The notes under the pieces were generated by a model. It worked only from the letters and a program-made list of their open reading frames with translations. It made no database searches and was not told where the DNA came from. DNA of 64,000 nt from Pardosa pseudoannulata (taxonomy: Eukaryota > Arthropoda > Arachnida > Araneae > Lycosidae). Location of the stretch: assembly GCA_032207245.1 (NCBI GenBank), contig CM063504.1, positions 17,807,951 to 17,871,950 on the forward strand. The letters are read 5' to 3'. Below, one piece after another: positions 1 through 11,605 of this stretch. A program made the position numbers and the translations under genes. Numbering within the stretch: position 1 is the stretch's first letter; each line of letters begins with the position of its first letter.

Positions 1-205
1 GGAGTGTACATATGTCTTAACAGAATTTGTAAATAAATGTTTAATCCAGAGTTTTGTTGCTGCAATGCTTAATTGTCGGCAATATAGGCTTTAATCGAAC
101 CCACGATACCTGCTCCAGTAACAGTAGGCGAGCAGGTATAGAACGAGGCGTGAAGTCATCGGAAAGTGCAGCCGGGAACGCGCGAGAGGCGCGACAGTAA
201 TGTTT
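1..205 (+). repeat. LTR-like interspersed repeat, fragment cut by the window edge
   Basis: This stretch aligns almost throughout to 38845-39050: the shared blocks run from GTGTACATATG through CACGATACCTGCTCCA and GGCGAGCAGGTA to the ending ACAGTAATG. An AATAAA-like motif lies near its start, as in the polyadenylation part of an LTR. No target duplication can be checked because the left end is outside the window. An LTR remnant is my best reading, but an unclassified repeat is possible. Confidence 0.45.
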
Positions 206-1226
206 TCAGATATTTAAATGAATGATAAAGAAAAGACATCTTTCAATAAAAAAAGGCAATTTGTATCCCTTAAACTTTAAAATAAACGTAAAAAATGGGT
301 CGAAAGTGAATTGGAAGCTGACGAATATAATGAAGAGGACAGTTTTATTAGAGATGGTGAAATATGACACCTATCGGATGATGAAATTTTAACTAAAAAA
401 TCATAAATTATTCTAAAACATAAGTAAATGTACTTATGTGTTTCAGTGTAAATGTAATGTGCATTTATTATTGATTAACTGAAGTAACTAATCTTTAATG
501 GCTGTTCACTATATAAATAAAAAAAATAATCGATAATGTTGTACATACATGATGCTACCTGTAAGAAAAATTGATGAATTACGTTGTAATAATAAATTTT
601 TCTTTCACTGTTGTGTACAAAAATTGAATAATTTCAAATGTTATATTATTCAATTTAAAACGAAATACTGTTATCACGACTAAAAAAATGTTTAAAAACA
701 AAAAATCTAAAAGAAAAATCATTTTTTGAGAGAAAAATTGGTTTAATATACCCTATTTAAGATTCTTGACATTTTCTTTAGACGGATTAACATTAAATCA
801 ACAGTTTCCTAAATTGTTGTTATTACATGCCGGAATCGCTGTTACGCAGTTCTAATGTATGTGATATACATACACGTTGAGTGCATGCGTGTATTTATTT
901 AGTTACATTGGACGTAACTAATGGGAATAACAAGCTGTGATTTGAATTTTAGAAGAGGATTTCAATTTTACAGTTAAAACCATCAAATAGGAGAATTTAC
1001 GCTATTCTCGTGCCACTTTAATGAGCTGAAATGAAACGTGCACCTATAACAGAAATGCCTTCATTTCCGAGGAAATTGGGAATGCCGTAAAATTCATTTA
1101 AACTCTCGTGTTCGTTAGTATACTCTAAAGTTTTAAAGTTACAGTAACTTAACTTATGATGGAAAATGCATATAGTTAATTTAAATTTAAACTAGAGTGG
1201 AATATTGAATTACGGATTTTATATTT

Positions 1227-1228
<2 letters not shown>
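206..1228. other. AT-rich non-coding stretch with one short acidic coding remnant
   Basis: No gene is supported. At about 276-358 a + strand frame reads KRKKWVESELEADEYNEED and a few more acidic residues, broken by stops on both sides. Its charge pattern looks protein-like, so it may be a decayed transposon or gene fragment, but I do not recognise it. The remainder is low-complexity AT-rich DNA. Confidence 0.4.
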
Positions 1229-1266
<38 letters not shown>

Positions 1267-1277
1267 AAATATAAAAT

Positions 1278-1324
<47 letters not shown>
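1229..1324. repeat. two (TA)n tracts
   Basis: Two TA dinucleotide tracts are separated by a short spacer (GTACAAAATATAAAATTG...). They form the left border of the repeat copy that starts at 1325. Confidence 0.95.
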
Positions 1325-1328
<4 letters not shown>

Positions 1329-1734
1329 AAAATTCTCAGGTGTTTTCAAAACTTAAATCAAGGGTTGAAAATTCCCTCGTCTTTTTGCGTTCCCTTTTTA
1401 ACCCCTAACCTAAATTGACCACTGTGCTACAGTTTCCGCCCTCAGAGAAGGGACCTCACCAATTGTAATTCTACATGGCTATAGCGGACAATTTAGGAAA
1501 TTTCCAAATAAAAAGAAGATACACGCTGTCGGAGGCAGATATTTTCCCACAGATGTTGAACCAGGTGTTACGGGTCTTTTGCATAGAACTTCATGTTAGC
1601 TGACCCTTCAGTTTGTCCTGTCCCTATGATGAAGTGGGAACCCGTCCTCCAACGTTACCGTAATAAAGGTCTTTAGCTAAAATGGTATCATTTTTATGGC
1701 CATGACTGCAACCACCCATCGATAAGTCCGTCTC

Positions 1735-1736
<2 letters not shown>
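1325..1736 (-). mobile_element. (TA)n-bordered repeat family R1, copy A
   Basis: The segment aligns in inverted orientation to 30262-30683. Shared blocks include GAGAATTTTCCTT, GGGTTAAAAAGGGGAA, CTCCTTTTTATTTGGAAATT, GGGAACCCGTCCT in reverse complement and TGGCCATGACTGCAACC. A third, partial copy is at 21362-21490. Copies A and B both have a (TA)n tract on each side, so the element either inserts into (TA)n or carries it as its ends. The class is unknown to me and no coding frame is preserved. Confidence 0.7.
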
Positions 1737-1810
<74 letters not shown>

Positions 1811-1884
1811 ATATTATATATATGTATATATATATATAATATATATAATATATATACATATATATATAATATATATATATACAT
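1737..1884. repeat. (TA)n microsatellite with minor interruptions
   Basis: A long TA tract becomes imperfect after about 1800 (TTATATAT, ATGTATAT). It borders the right end of repeat R1 copy A. Confidence 0.95.
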
Positions 1885-2876
1885 TTCTGTATATTATGTA
1901 ATATAACTTACGGATGTATGAAGAGAGAAAGAGAAACCAGTAAATATTTGTTTAAAACAAAAATATACTGTATATATGTGTCTATAAAATACATATACTG
2001 CATTTAACAAGCCCCTATTTTGCGAAATAAGTATTCTTTCTTTGGGCCGAAATGAATGTTTCAATATTTTCTACTTATTGCACTTTCAAACATGAAGACG
2101 TTAGTATTCCCTCTAGGTAAATATTGGTACTCTAGTGCAGTTCGATTTATGCACACAATAAAAATCCTTGATGGAAAATTTCGATTAAACTGGTTTGTGA
2201 CACTATATAATATTTTGTTACTTGAAAAAGTGGTGTAATATATCTAAGGCATTCAGAAATAACCCATGACTGAATAAAATGCATTTTATACACTTAGGGT
2301 TCTAAATATTAATGATTTCTATTTGGTAATAAAAAATTACCAAAGAGGAATATATTGAAAGATTAATAGTGACCTAAATTATTCTGGCTAATTGTACAGG
2401 TATCAAAGAGTTTTTATATTTTTAAGCTACTAAAAAGGTGCGATTATGCTTTCATATTTACGCTTTTTTATTTATATGGAATACGTATTCAAGAAAAAAA
2501 AATTAAATTTTTACTCGTGTTTTATTACTATGTCACTTTCAATGTCAGTACAGTTCATAGTTGTGTAAATGAAATTTTATGCTGACGAATAATTATGCTT
2601 ATTAATTTCATATTAGTTTTACTAATAATAAAGTGACCAAAGTAATGTTCCGAGAAATTAATATGCACCAAATTTATCCTGGTTAACCTGAGATTGTTGA
2701 CTGTGGTATTTTGTACACCCCAACAACAAAATTGCTTTCAAGTGTTTTTGCATAATTCGCAGAATTATCTTTACATATTATAAGTCACTAAAAAAAATTT
2801 ATTTGTTTCATTCAAACAAATCCCCCTACTTTAAAGAATGTACACATCAACTAAATTAAGAAGCCTCAAACTTAAT
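1885..2876. other. AT-rich stretch with diverged repeat units
   Basis: No gene is seen. From about 2250 to 2790 there are two diverged units sharing blocks such as GTCACTTTCAATGTCA, TTATTTATATGGA and a stretch reading 'gacctaaattattctggctaa' or close variants. The same unit recurs at 7048-7450 and, inverted, at 3805-3868. Confidence 0.5.
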
Positions 2877-2877
2877 A

Positions 2878-2950
2878 TATATGTGTATGTGTGTATATAC
2901 ATGTGTGTATACATATATAATATATATTTACATATATATGTAATATATCA
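2878..2950. repeat. imperfect TA/TG-rich microsatellite
   Basis: Irregular TATATG and TGTGTATA units form a degenerate dinucleotide tract. Confidence 0.85.
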
Positions 2951-3490
2951 AAATTATTTCACTTTAATATCTCCTCTCTCCCATTCTAATTCCTTAAAAT
3001 CTATTTTCCCAACCACAAAAATTTTTTTATCAAAGGAGTGTCCTCGACTTAAAATTCTTCCAGTGCATTTCCCAGAGCTTTCTGTGCAATAGATGTAAAT
3101 ATTCTGTCCTTTCAACACATTTTCCAGCTGTCGCCGGCAAATGGCTGAGTTTTCCCTGATGTAACAGTTAAATTCGCTAGGTTTCTTGTTCCTTGTTAAA
3201 ATTCTATCTGTCTGGCTCTGGGGTACACCTCTGTTCGAGCAAAGTGTTTTCCGTGTCATTCTCTTGCCCCCTTCCTCCCGTTAACTGGCAAAGAAATGTT
3301 TATAGCACCTCTTCAATAAAGATTTAAGTTGTTCTCAAAATTGTTCTTCCCTTTAATATGATTCAATTGCAGCATTATTTATTACTGCTGGCTTATTAGG
3401 CATCAACTTGCCCATTAACCCGGACAAGTAAAAACAATAGGGGCAATAATCAAATGTAACCGGGCGTTTTAGAATTTCTGGATTACCTAC
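2951..3490. other. no recognisable feature
   Basis: A modestly less AT-rich stretch. Short open frames exist on both strands (about 2954-3259 on the minus strand), but they show no recognisable domain and no supporting splice sites. Confidence 0.4.
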
Positions 3491-3499
3491 TTATATGTA

Positions 3500-3652
<153 letters not shown>

Positions 3653-3689
3653 ATTTATAAAGAAATTTATCACAATGAAATAAACATGT

Positions 3690-3870
3690 TAAACGCTTGG
3701 TTTTATTTACAGCCCTGTAGTGTTCTGGTTTGCTACACTATAGTAAATGTGATCTACGTAAATATGTACGTTATTCTAAATCTAAAGTGACATTATAAAG
3801 GACATCATAAAAAAAGCACTGGTGTATAATTTTTCATTTTTCTTTTCTGGAATATATAATCGATAGAACT
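3690..3870 (-). repeat. inverted copy of the 2.3/7.1 kb diverged repeat
   Basis: The reverse complement of 3805-3868 matches 7050-7110 closely: TATATTCCAGAAAAGAAA, then GAAAAATTATACACCAGTG, then a poly-T run. This marks an inverted copy of an old interspersed repeat. Ends are not defined. Confidence 0.5.
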
Positions 3871-4406
3871 AAATTCATTATTTAAGTTGATTAAGACTTC
3901 TAAACTCAGTGGTTGAAGCTGATTCTGATAGTTCCATTCTGAGATTCTGTGAACATCCATGCCGTCAGAAAGATTCAATCCCATGAACTCAGAGAGGGAA
4001 GAGCAACGACTTGCTTCCTCATTCTCTAAGGTTCTTTGATCATTTACAAACATATAGGTTGATGTTGACTGAGAGTTTGATTGTTGCTAAACAAACCAAT
4101 CCCTTTAAACAACTTGATTTTCTTCTTATGACTATCTGAGCTTTGGGGAAAAGAAATCCTAACCCTAAGTGAAAATAATATACAGTTTCCACAACTGAAA
4201 TCCATATGTTTATTATTAATTTTCTAGATCTCATAAGCTTTGTGCAAATCCGACACATTCGTCAGTGAAGCTGTCAGTTTTTTCACTTATATTTTTTTTT
4301 ATTTTATAACATAGAACAAATTGAAAACTTTAAATAAGTAGCAAGCTTAAAAATTTAATACAATAAGGAAATAAAATTCGTTTACTTAAATAAATTTAGA
4401 CATTAC
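3871..4406. other. no recognisable feature
   Basis: AT-rich DNA with short open frames on the minus strand. None resembles a known protein or is bounded by convincing splice sites. Confidence 0.35.
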
Positions 4407-5084
4407 TACAGTGTTCCCTCGCTACTTCGCGCTTCATGTTTTGCGGCTTCAGTGCTTCGCGGGTTTTTCCAAAATATTCTTCAAAAAATAAGAATGTAAA
4501 AATGCAACTATGTCGGTAGCCACATTGCTGAAAGGAGCGTTGTCTCATGTTGATGCGCGAGAGAGAAGGATCCCTGCATGTCAAACAAAGAGATGAGTTG
4601 ACTCAGAGTACATACCACGGGCTGTCATAAAGGCGCGTTATTGGTTTCCGGTGAGACATCGACAAATGAGAGTACGAGTGCATTTATCCCTGTGAGTTGA
4701 TTGTCTGCGCATCATCGCAACCTCACCTAGCATCTTCTCTTGTTGTACCTCGCCAGTCTTGTGCATGATGTTAACAAGACATTGATGACTATGGTTTGAG
4801 ATGCCGAGTTCAGCAATCGCGTTGATAGGCTTATGTCCTTGTACAGGAGAATTTTGAAGGAAAGGACAACAACTACCCATCAAAATGTTTCTCTCCATGG
4901 GGAAGCCCCCAGCTCTACCGTCAGTGCCTCCAGCAGAAGAGTCTCCGAATGAGACTAAAGCTTCTACGAGTCAAGTGAGAGCCTCTCCTGTGCCACCAAC
5001 ACAATACTCTTAGCCTCTGTAAGAAAGCAATGTTGATTACTGTTTATTGTTCTATAAGGTTTTGTAATTAACCTTAATAATTAG

Positions 5085-5633
5085 TGTTATAACGCGCCGA
5101 GCGGTCCGCGAATGTCCTATCTCCTATATCGTCGGTCAGTTGGTTATGACCTGCATGGGTCTCGAAAATGGAGCAGGAATGGGAGACGAAAAGAAAATCA
5201 GCCGAAGGGAGAAGTGTAAAACTTAACAACGTTGATTTATTCAACAACTAAGCAAAACATTTAAAAGAAAACTAACGGTACAATCGTTGAGAGAGGAGCT
5301 CATTCGAGAGTCACCTACTCATTTTGCCAGTCTACTCGGGAGTGTCTCCCGTCTTTCCTTGATCCAACAGGAAACCTCGGTTCCAGGGGAGAGCGACACC
5401 CCCCCCCCTTTTAACCTTCGCCCTTGAAGATGTCGAGTCACACAAAAACAATTTCTTCCTTTGTCGGTCGATGACAAAACGGCAGATTTGACACTTCTAA
5501 TAGTCCGTGTGTCAAAAGGACCATTAAGCCGTTTCACCATTGTTAGGCGCTTTGAAAATGGTCGGCGCCTTACAATGAACCAAAAGAATAAAAGTTCGCC
5601 CGACCATCGACAGAGACGGACGCGACTATTACA
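5085..5633 (+). mobile_element. solo LTR inserted in the Tigger-like element
   Basis: The segment starts TGTTATAACGCG and ends CGCGACTATTACA, giving TG...CA ends with an imperfect short inverted repeat. It is flanked on both sides by the same 5 bases, ATTAG (5080-5084 and 5634-5638), the target duplication expected of an LTR retrotransposon. AATAAA at about 5585 is a candidate polyadenylation signal. No internal coding region or second LTR is present, so it is a solo LTR left by recombination. Confidence 0.8.
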
Positions 5634-5809
5634 ATTAGCACTGACACGTTTAAGTAAATACGTATACTGCTGTAATTGTTGTCTTAAATGTGTAAAGTGT
5701 AAATACTGTTTACATATTTAAAATATTCCTGTACACGCATACACAAAAATTCCTAGTGTCAAATCGTACTTAGTGATTCTTCAGCTTTCGCAGAAGGTTC
5801 TGGTCCCCA

Positions 5810-6540
5810 TTAACCCTTTAACGGACAGTGGTTTCAGAGCGAAACCACATGTTAAATTATTTCTCTGCTTTTGAAAAACTTACGATGGATTTTTTAAGGT
5901 CTTCTATATTTATGACATTTCCTACTCACAGCATAGAGGATACAAGAGCTCCATATTTCATTTGAAATATACCTGGTTAAACTTACTTTACCTGGAAAAG
6001 TCAGTAATATAATTTTTCCACTTATAACTCAAAATAAAAAATATATATCTAAACAACATTTATAAATTGTTTGTTTTGTTTGGAACTCTACGGTCTACTA
6101 TTTTGCAACACTAGAGCTAATCAAACAGAGACCTACAGCCTAAAGACAATTCCAAACGGCTACGAACATCTATTGCTGAAGTGGGATTTGAACCCGCGAA
6201 TACCTAAAAGCAGCGCTCTATCATGTGGACATCGTTTGACTGTAAATTGTTTCGTTTTTCCTTTATTATACCCTTTTTATGATAATCATTGTTTCCCCAG
6301 CATAATTAAACCTTTATAAAAGTATTTTCTCTCCGAGGTAAAATACTTTTATACTTTTAAAACCCTAAAAGTATTTTCCTTTTGAGGGGTTTTACACTTT
6401 AAACACCCCTCAAATTCCACCCTACCGCCTCAAGAAATTAATAAAATATGCATTTATATTTATAAAGTTCATAGATACCATTATTGAACTAATTTCCTTA
6501 TATCCCAAAGAATTTATATGAGTGACCTTTAAGGGGTTAA
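5810..6540. mobile_element. TTAA-flanked piggyBac-type non-autonomous element (family C)
   Basis: TTAA stands at both ends (5810-5813 and 6537-6540). The ends are inverted: TTAACCCTTTAACGG on the left and, in reverse complement, TTAACCCCTTAAAGG on the right. TTAA targeting and CCC-type ends are typical of piggyBac elements. It has no transposase. A SINE (6076-6236) sits inside it. It splits the 3' part of the Tigger-like element. Confidence 0.65.
6076..6236 (-). mobile_element. tRNA-derived SINE family 1, minus strand
   Basis: In reverse complement it contains the family's tRNA-like B box (GGTTCAAATCCCACTT), a central AGCCGTTTGGAATTG block and the 3' block GCAAAATAGTAGACCGTAGA. The 5' tRNA-like head is diverged. 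It is nested in the TTAA element. Confidence 0.75.
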
Positions 6541-6563
6541 CCGCGAAAAACGAGGGATCACTG

Positions 6564-7450
6564 TATAGTATATTCATTAAGTGCAGCCACTTGGAAAGTC
6601 TTTACTGAGCAAACCCACATACTTCTAGCGAGGATTAAGTGCCAATTTTTAATTATATTATCAATTATTTGGAAAATAGTCAACACGGTAGGTCTGTAAT
6701 GCGTCGATTTATATTAATTAAAAATGCAATTTTTATAACATTTAGATAAAAATGCTACGAAACGTTTTCGTTTTTTCTTTGTTTTTATATTTGTTTTAAG
6801 ATACATCGTGTAAAAATTTTTGTAATTGCAAAATCATTATAATAAATTTAAGAAATATCAAAATTGCTAAAATTTTTGGTGACCCCTGCTTCAGATCCAA
6901 TGACACCAATTGAGGTCGGAACCCACAGTTTAAGAAACTCTGAGTGGCACCACAGATAGGCTATAGTCAATCAGAGAGCATGTCATGTTTTAGTGCTACT
7001 GTAAGAGCATGACTATATCTTAATCTACTTGAATAATGACTTTACTTCTATTGATAACATATTCCAGAAAAGAAATGAAAAATTATACACCAGTGTTTTT
7101 TACATGATGTCACTTTCAATGTCACGTTAGATTCATGGTGGAATAAAATATATATTTTCGCAGACGAGACACTAGAGCTTACTAATATCCTGTTCGGTTA
7201 GGTAATAATAAAACGACTAGAAAACTTAATGTTCTAAGAGATTAATCCTGACCTAATTTATTCTGGTTAAGTATTGGGTGTATGGGAACAGATATCATTC
7301 ATTCTACTCTGAGGGCTCGATTATGTTTTAATATTCTAGAAAAAAGACATTATTTATATGGATTACATTTTCCAGCAAGAATTAAAAACCTTACACTAGT
7401 GTTTTTATGCGACGCCCCTTTCAATGTCACGAAAGATTTTCACATTCTAG
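6564..7450. other. AT-rich stretch with diverged repeat units at about 7048-7450
   Basis: No gene is seen. Two tandem-like diverged units share GTCACTTTCAATGTCACG and TATTCTGGTTAAG-type blocks with 2250-2790. They look like remnants of one old repeat. Confidence 0.45.
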
Positions 7451-7622
7451 CTTAGTTTGGAACGCTATAGGCTACTGTTTTGCTACACGAGGGCTAATGA
7501 GAACGGGATATAGTGCTTAAAGGTGAATCCGTACGGGTATGATCATCCATGCCATCAGCGGTATTCAAACACGAGAAAGCCGGTGCCGAAAAGCAGCGTC
7601 CTACCATTCGACTACCGTACGG
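7451..7622 (-). mobile_element. SINE family 1, diverged copy, minus strand
   Basis: It carries the family order in reverse: TAGTTTGGAACGCTATAGGC, GCTACACGAGGGCTAATGAG, a CATCCATGCCATCAG block, then a degenerate tRNA head ending ACCATTCGACTACCGTACGGC. The B box is decayed. Confidence 0.65.
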
Positions 7623-7770
7623 CTTCACATACTAGCATGATTCTTATTAAAACTTACACTTAAACATTATTGGTAATATAATAACAGCATTGAAATTTTG
7701 AGTGTATGCACATGAAAATAAAAGTAAATATATTTTTTGAAATAGATCATAAAAGTACTTTATAAATTAT

Positions 7771-8539
7771 CAACCCTCTAAGCGGTTCGCACGTACAATT
7801 CCGCCAAACCGATAATATCTTCAAAGCGGTTGTCATGTACAATTTTCGATCTCTAAAAACGCTCTGAAAATAGATGTAATATACATTTCAAGTGTTTTGT
7901 CCCATGGAGTGTTGCGGTAGGAGGGTCAAGTCGATTGTTTAAGAACTGCACCCCTCTTTTTTATTGAGGGATGCAGCCCTACCACTTCAGGCCCAAAGAC
8001 GCTGATAGCTTTTCATGGCTTTATAAATCTCTAATTCGAAGTTCATTTGCAGTAACAGATGTATCTCTAACTGCATCACTTAAATATCTTGGATGTCTTT
8101 CGTAAAAAAATATAAATAAGTTTCTCAAAGAATATTGTGATTTGTACTGAGACTGGACGATCTTTATGTGTTTTAAAAATTAACCGGAAGTAAAGGTACA
8201 ATAAGGAGGGTGGATTTCCTGTATTCCATTCTGATAGACAAAGGGTGAAGGAAAAAGTCATAGAACGCTTTGACCACTGACACAGTAAACCTTTAGCGTA
8301 TTTTTGGACACTTTTTCCTCGATGTGTCAGCCGAACGATGGCCGAATGGTTAGGGCACTGACCTTCGGAACCGGAGTTCGTGGGTTCGAGTCCCACTGAG
8401 GCATGGATGTTCGTAGCCGTTCGGAATCGGCTTTAAACAGTAGGTCCCGGTCTCATTAGCCCTCGTGTAGCAAAAAGTAGACCGTAGTGCTCCCAACCAA
8501 CCAACCAACCAACCTCGATGTGTCAACTTAGAGGGTTAA
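7771..8539 (+). mobile_element. piggyBac-type non-autonomous element (family A), copy 1
   Basis: The left end is CCCTCTAAGCGGTTCGCACG preceded by TCAA (a mutated TTAA). The right end is CTTAGAGGG followed by TTAA at 8536-8539. The ends are inverted repeats of one another. Related copies lie at 33191-33828, 56164-56792 and 58234-58875. A SINE (8330-8512) is nested near its 3' end. A recurrent short minus strand frame reading roughly FKxAVRDTxVTANELxxRDL is shared with the other copies, so the family may derive from a protein-coding element. No complete frame remains. Confidence 0.75.
8330..8512 (+). mobile_element. SINE family 1, intact copy with target duplication
   Basis: This is the best copy of the family. 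The tRNA-like head has an A-box-like TGGCCGAATGGTTAGGGC and a B box GGTTCGAGTCCCACTG, then the body (GTAGCCGTTCGGAATCGGC, GCAAAAAGTAGACCGTAG) and a (CCAA)n tail. A perfect 13-base target duplication, CCTCGATGTGTCA, flanks it at 8317-8329 and 8513-8525. This shows LINE-mediated retroposition into the piggyBac-type element. Confidence 0.93.
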
Positions 8540-9139
8540 CTTAGAATTATGAAATCCCTCACACAGATAAACTAAAGTATAAGTTAGTTAGTAACATTGA
8601 AAATTTTTCTTAAAACCAATTGATGTTAGAATAATTCTTTTAAATGAAATTATTTGTTGAAGTTTAAAAAATTCTCCTTCTAATTTTTCACAAATGCCTA
8701 TAAAATGGCTATCATGCACTTCTAATATATGCATAAATGAATCTGGTATCTGTCTAATCGAAGAATTTCGGTATCTTTTGACTAATCCTGAGATTAGAGA
8801 GATATTTGCAATGAGTGACTCGTTGTTGAAGTCGAGCTGTTTAGAAGTAACTAACGAGTCAATGATTGTCCAGAGTGTAATGTTGTTTATTACAGTCTTT
8901 AATTTAGTGTATTTTCTTGCTGTTCTATTTGAATTTCAATTTGTGAGCTTCCCATATGTTTTATATTGGCCTATCTCGTAGTTTAAAAATAAATTTAAAA
9001 AGCACGATCACTAACGAATGGTATATGCTGTCATTAAACTCCACCATTGACTCATTTTACTTGTATAAAATCAAATCTGTTGATAATTTTAGATCTAAAA
9101 ATTCATAAAAATCACTTAATAGTTACTAATAGTTTTTTA
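8540..9139. other. AT-rich stretch, no supported gene
   Basis: A 95-codon open frame on the + strand (8694-8981) has a hydrophobic C-terminus but no recognisable domain, no splice context and no relatives in the window. I treat it as chance. Confidence 0.35.
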
Positions 9140-9990
9140 ACAGGTGTGAGAGTGCAGCTATATTTGACATAGGATTTGCGAAACTGATTAGCTCCAGAAA
9201 GCCTGTGGTGTGGCCAGTGAAAATAATTGCACTTAAACTTCACCACGTTTTGGAGAATTGTGATTGGTCTCCAGGAGGCGATTCAGGACCATCCTCGGAG
9301 TCCCAGTCCATCTGGGAAGAGCCGGGAAAGGACGCATTGTAAAAAGGACAATGGAACAACGAACACATCAGCACAGAATAATGGAAAAAGTATAGGGTTG
9401 CCTGAGTAAAAGAACGAAGGAAAAGAATGCAGCGTTATCTTGGACGTTGGCATTTTTAAGGCGATATTTTTTTGCATATTTCCTTGTCATTTGTTCTATA
9501 TTTGAACATTGTAATATTGATCAGTGGTATTATACTATAATTAAAGACGATATAAAGCAACTTTGGGTTATAAATGACTTTGAAATAACAACAGCAATCT
9601 ACGACACCACAGCATTTTGAAAAAAAAGTGCCAATGTCCAAGAGAAAGCTGCATTCTTTTCCTTCCTTCTTTCTACTCAGGCAACCCTATACTTTTTCCA
9701 TTATCTGTGCTGATGTGTTCGTTGTTCCATTGTCCTTTTTACAAAGCGTCCTTTCCCTGCTCTGCCCAGAATGACTGCGAAGGATGGTCCTGAATCGCCT
9801 CCTGGAGAACAATCACAATTCTCCAAAATTTGGTGAAGTTTAAGTGCAATTATTTTCACTGGCCACACCACACGCTTCCTGGAGTCGCGAAAAAAAGCTT
9901 GAGCATTCAACCCACAACGTGTGAGTACGGCGAGTAAATCAATTTGGCAAATCCTATGTCAAACATTGCTGCACTCTCACAACAGGAATG
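9140..9990. repeat. large foldback (inverted repeat) element
   Basis: The left arm (about 9140-9455) is the reverse complement of the right arm (about 9635-9990). Matching blocks include TTTGACATAGGATTTG, GTGTGGCCAGTGAAAATAAT, GGACAATGGAACAACGAACA and CCTATACTTTTTCCATTA. The arms are about 320 bases and the loop about 180. The right arm has a roughly 75-base block with no left counterpart. Such structures come from foldback elements or head-to-head insertion of two copies of one repeat. A short shared frame (VKRTMEQRTHQHR) hints at a coding origin I cannot name. Confidence 0.8.
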
Positions 9991-11454
9991 ATAAATTAAT
10001 CTATTTCTCGTATAAATTTCAAAATAATATTACGACATTCGTTTTATGTCACAATTTTAAAGTAAGTTTCTGTTTCCTGGAACAAAATTTGACTACTATT
10101 TTGAACAATCACCGATATGTTTTAAGAAATTTTAGGAACATCTAGCTGAAGGCAAATTTCTTCAGCTTCAATGGTACGTAGATTGCATGATATATCACTC
10201 TATTCCTGTAGAGAAAGGTGTGTGATAGACACCTGAAAATCTCTATAACATTAAATAAATAGAAATTAATTCGAATATTAAAAAAAGCGCTTCGGGAAAT
10301 TTTGCATAGTGTGGTGCCAGGAAAAGTCATTGTACCGAATTCTATGCATGTAGGTCGCTCTTTACTACATAATAGCATCCACACTTAGAGTTTAATGCTT
10401 AAAATATTCCTGATAGCTAGAACCTTTTCTTCCTTTGCTCATTATATTATTTAACACTTACGAAAAGAAAATTAATTATCCCTTTGTAAAATGCATTTCA
10501 CATTTTCATGATGCAAGAGTAAATTTACAAAAATTTAACTTAAAATTTCGATTCACAGATAGTTTTCTTTTCATGAATTAAAATGTAATTAAGCTAATCC
10601 AGTATTCTATTTTAACTCTTTGAATAGTTACACGAACTTTGTTTAATTATATGTTTTTTAAAATTAAAGTGAACAGTATGAAAGACCAGCTATTTTGGAA
10701 CATCTAGTGTTTAAAAATCAAGAACAAATTGATTTCTATAATGCTGAGTTACAAGAGTTTTTAATTAGATTTACATTTCGTAGCAGAATAATTTAAGAAA
10801 AGAAAAACTGGTAATACATGCCGAACTTGCAGGTAGTGGAAAAAAGTAAACACCTGGTGTAACTGAGTGTTTAGAAGTGTCGAAGGCAGACATGCATGAT
10901 CTGGAACACAGATGGTAAGCTAGATTTGCACCTGGTAATATTAAATTCTGTGTATTTTCTTGGAAATTGTTTCTCTGAAGTTCGTATTAAGTTAAAAGCA
11001 AGGTTTGTAAAAAATCCTGCTATAAAAAAAATCACATCAAACCAAAATTTATTTCTTTAAGTCAGAATTTGTGATTAAAAATTACTTTAGAAATTAAACG
11101 CGACAAATAAATAATTTAAGTTATGATTAACTCTTTTAAGATTAACGATTAAGTTTTATATGTCCTTATTCTATTACTTTTCTCAACAAACTCTGTGTAA
11201 CATTTACTTACATGACAAATTATGTATTAAATGTATGAAATATAATTTTTTTATCTGTCCTCAACAAATTCTTATAAACTATTTTCATTTATCTTTATCA
11301 TCTTCAAATATAAACTATTTATTTTCAAATGCGTTTATTATTTATCATAGTACTTACTGACATAAATACAACTGAATATTATACACTCCTTGATTTATGA
11401 CATTTTATTATATTAGTCGGAAAAGACATAGATTAATAATTACGGAGAGCAGAA
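9991..11454. other. AT-rich stretch, no supported gene
   Basis: Only short open frames without recognisable domains. No clear repeat relationship to the rest of the window was seen. Confidence 0.35.
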
Positions 11455-11605
11455 ATATGGCCGATTTATATATATGCTAATGCCTTCGGTACCAATAGTT
11501 CGTGTTAAATCGCACTGTGGCATTATGTTTTAGCCGTTCATATCGGCTTTATTAGCTTATAGTACCGGTCTCATTACCCTCGTGTTGCAAAAAGTAGATA
11601 TTATT
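11455..11605 (+). mobile_element. SINE family 1, degraded copy
   Basis: Recognisable blocks are CTTCGGTACCAATAGTTCGTG, CACTGTGGCATTATG, TAGCCGTTCATATCGGCTTT, and CTCATTACCCTCGTG with GCAAAAAGTAGA at the 3' end. The head and B box are eroded. Confidence 0.7.

Larger units (their letters stand above)
4409..6563 (+). mobile_element. Tigger/pogo-like DNA transposon, eroded and nested
   Basis: The left end reads TA|CAGTGTTCCCTCGCTACTTC and the right end, in reverse complement, TA|CAGTGATCCCTCGTTTTTCG. These are terminal inverted repeats with a TA target duplication, as in the pogo/Tigger group. Around 4896-5013 a frame opening MGKPPALPSVPPAEESP may be a C-terminal remnant of the element's protein, which is inference. 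The interior is disrupted by a solo LTR (5085-5633) and a TTAA element (5810-6540). Without these the element would be about 0.87 kb, so much of a full-length copy is missing. Confidence 0.65.

Noticed and set aside
4896..5013. Separate small gene reading MGKPPALPSVPPAEESP
   Set aside because: It sits inside the Tigger-like element's ends and has no homologue in the window. A remnant of the element's own protein is more likely.
8330..8402. tRNA gene candidate in the SINE head
   Set aside because: The head is followed by a conserved SINE body and tail and flanked by a 13-base duplication, so it is a retroposon and not a cellular tRNA gene.
8694..8981. 95-codon open frame with a hydrophobic tail
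   Set aside because: No domain, no splice sites and no coding-like composition were recognised. A frame this length is expected by chance in 64 kb.
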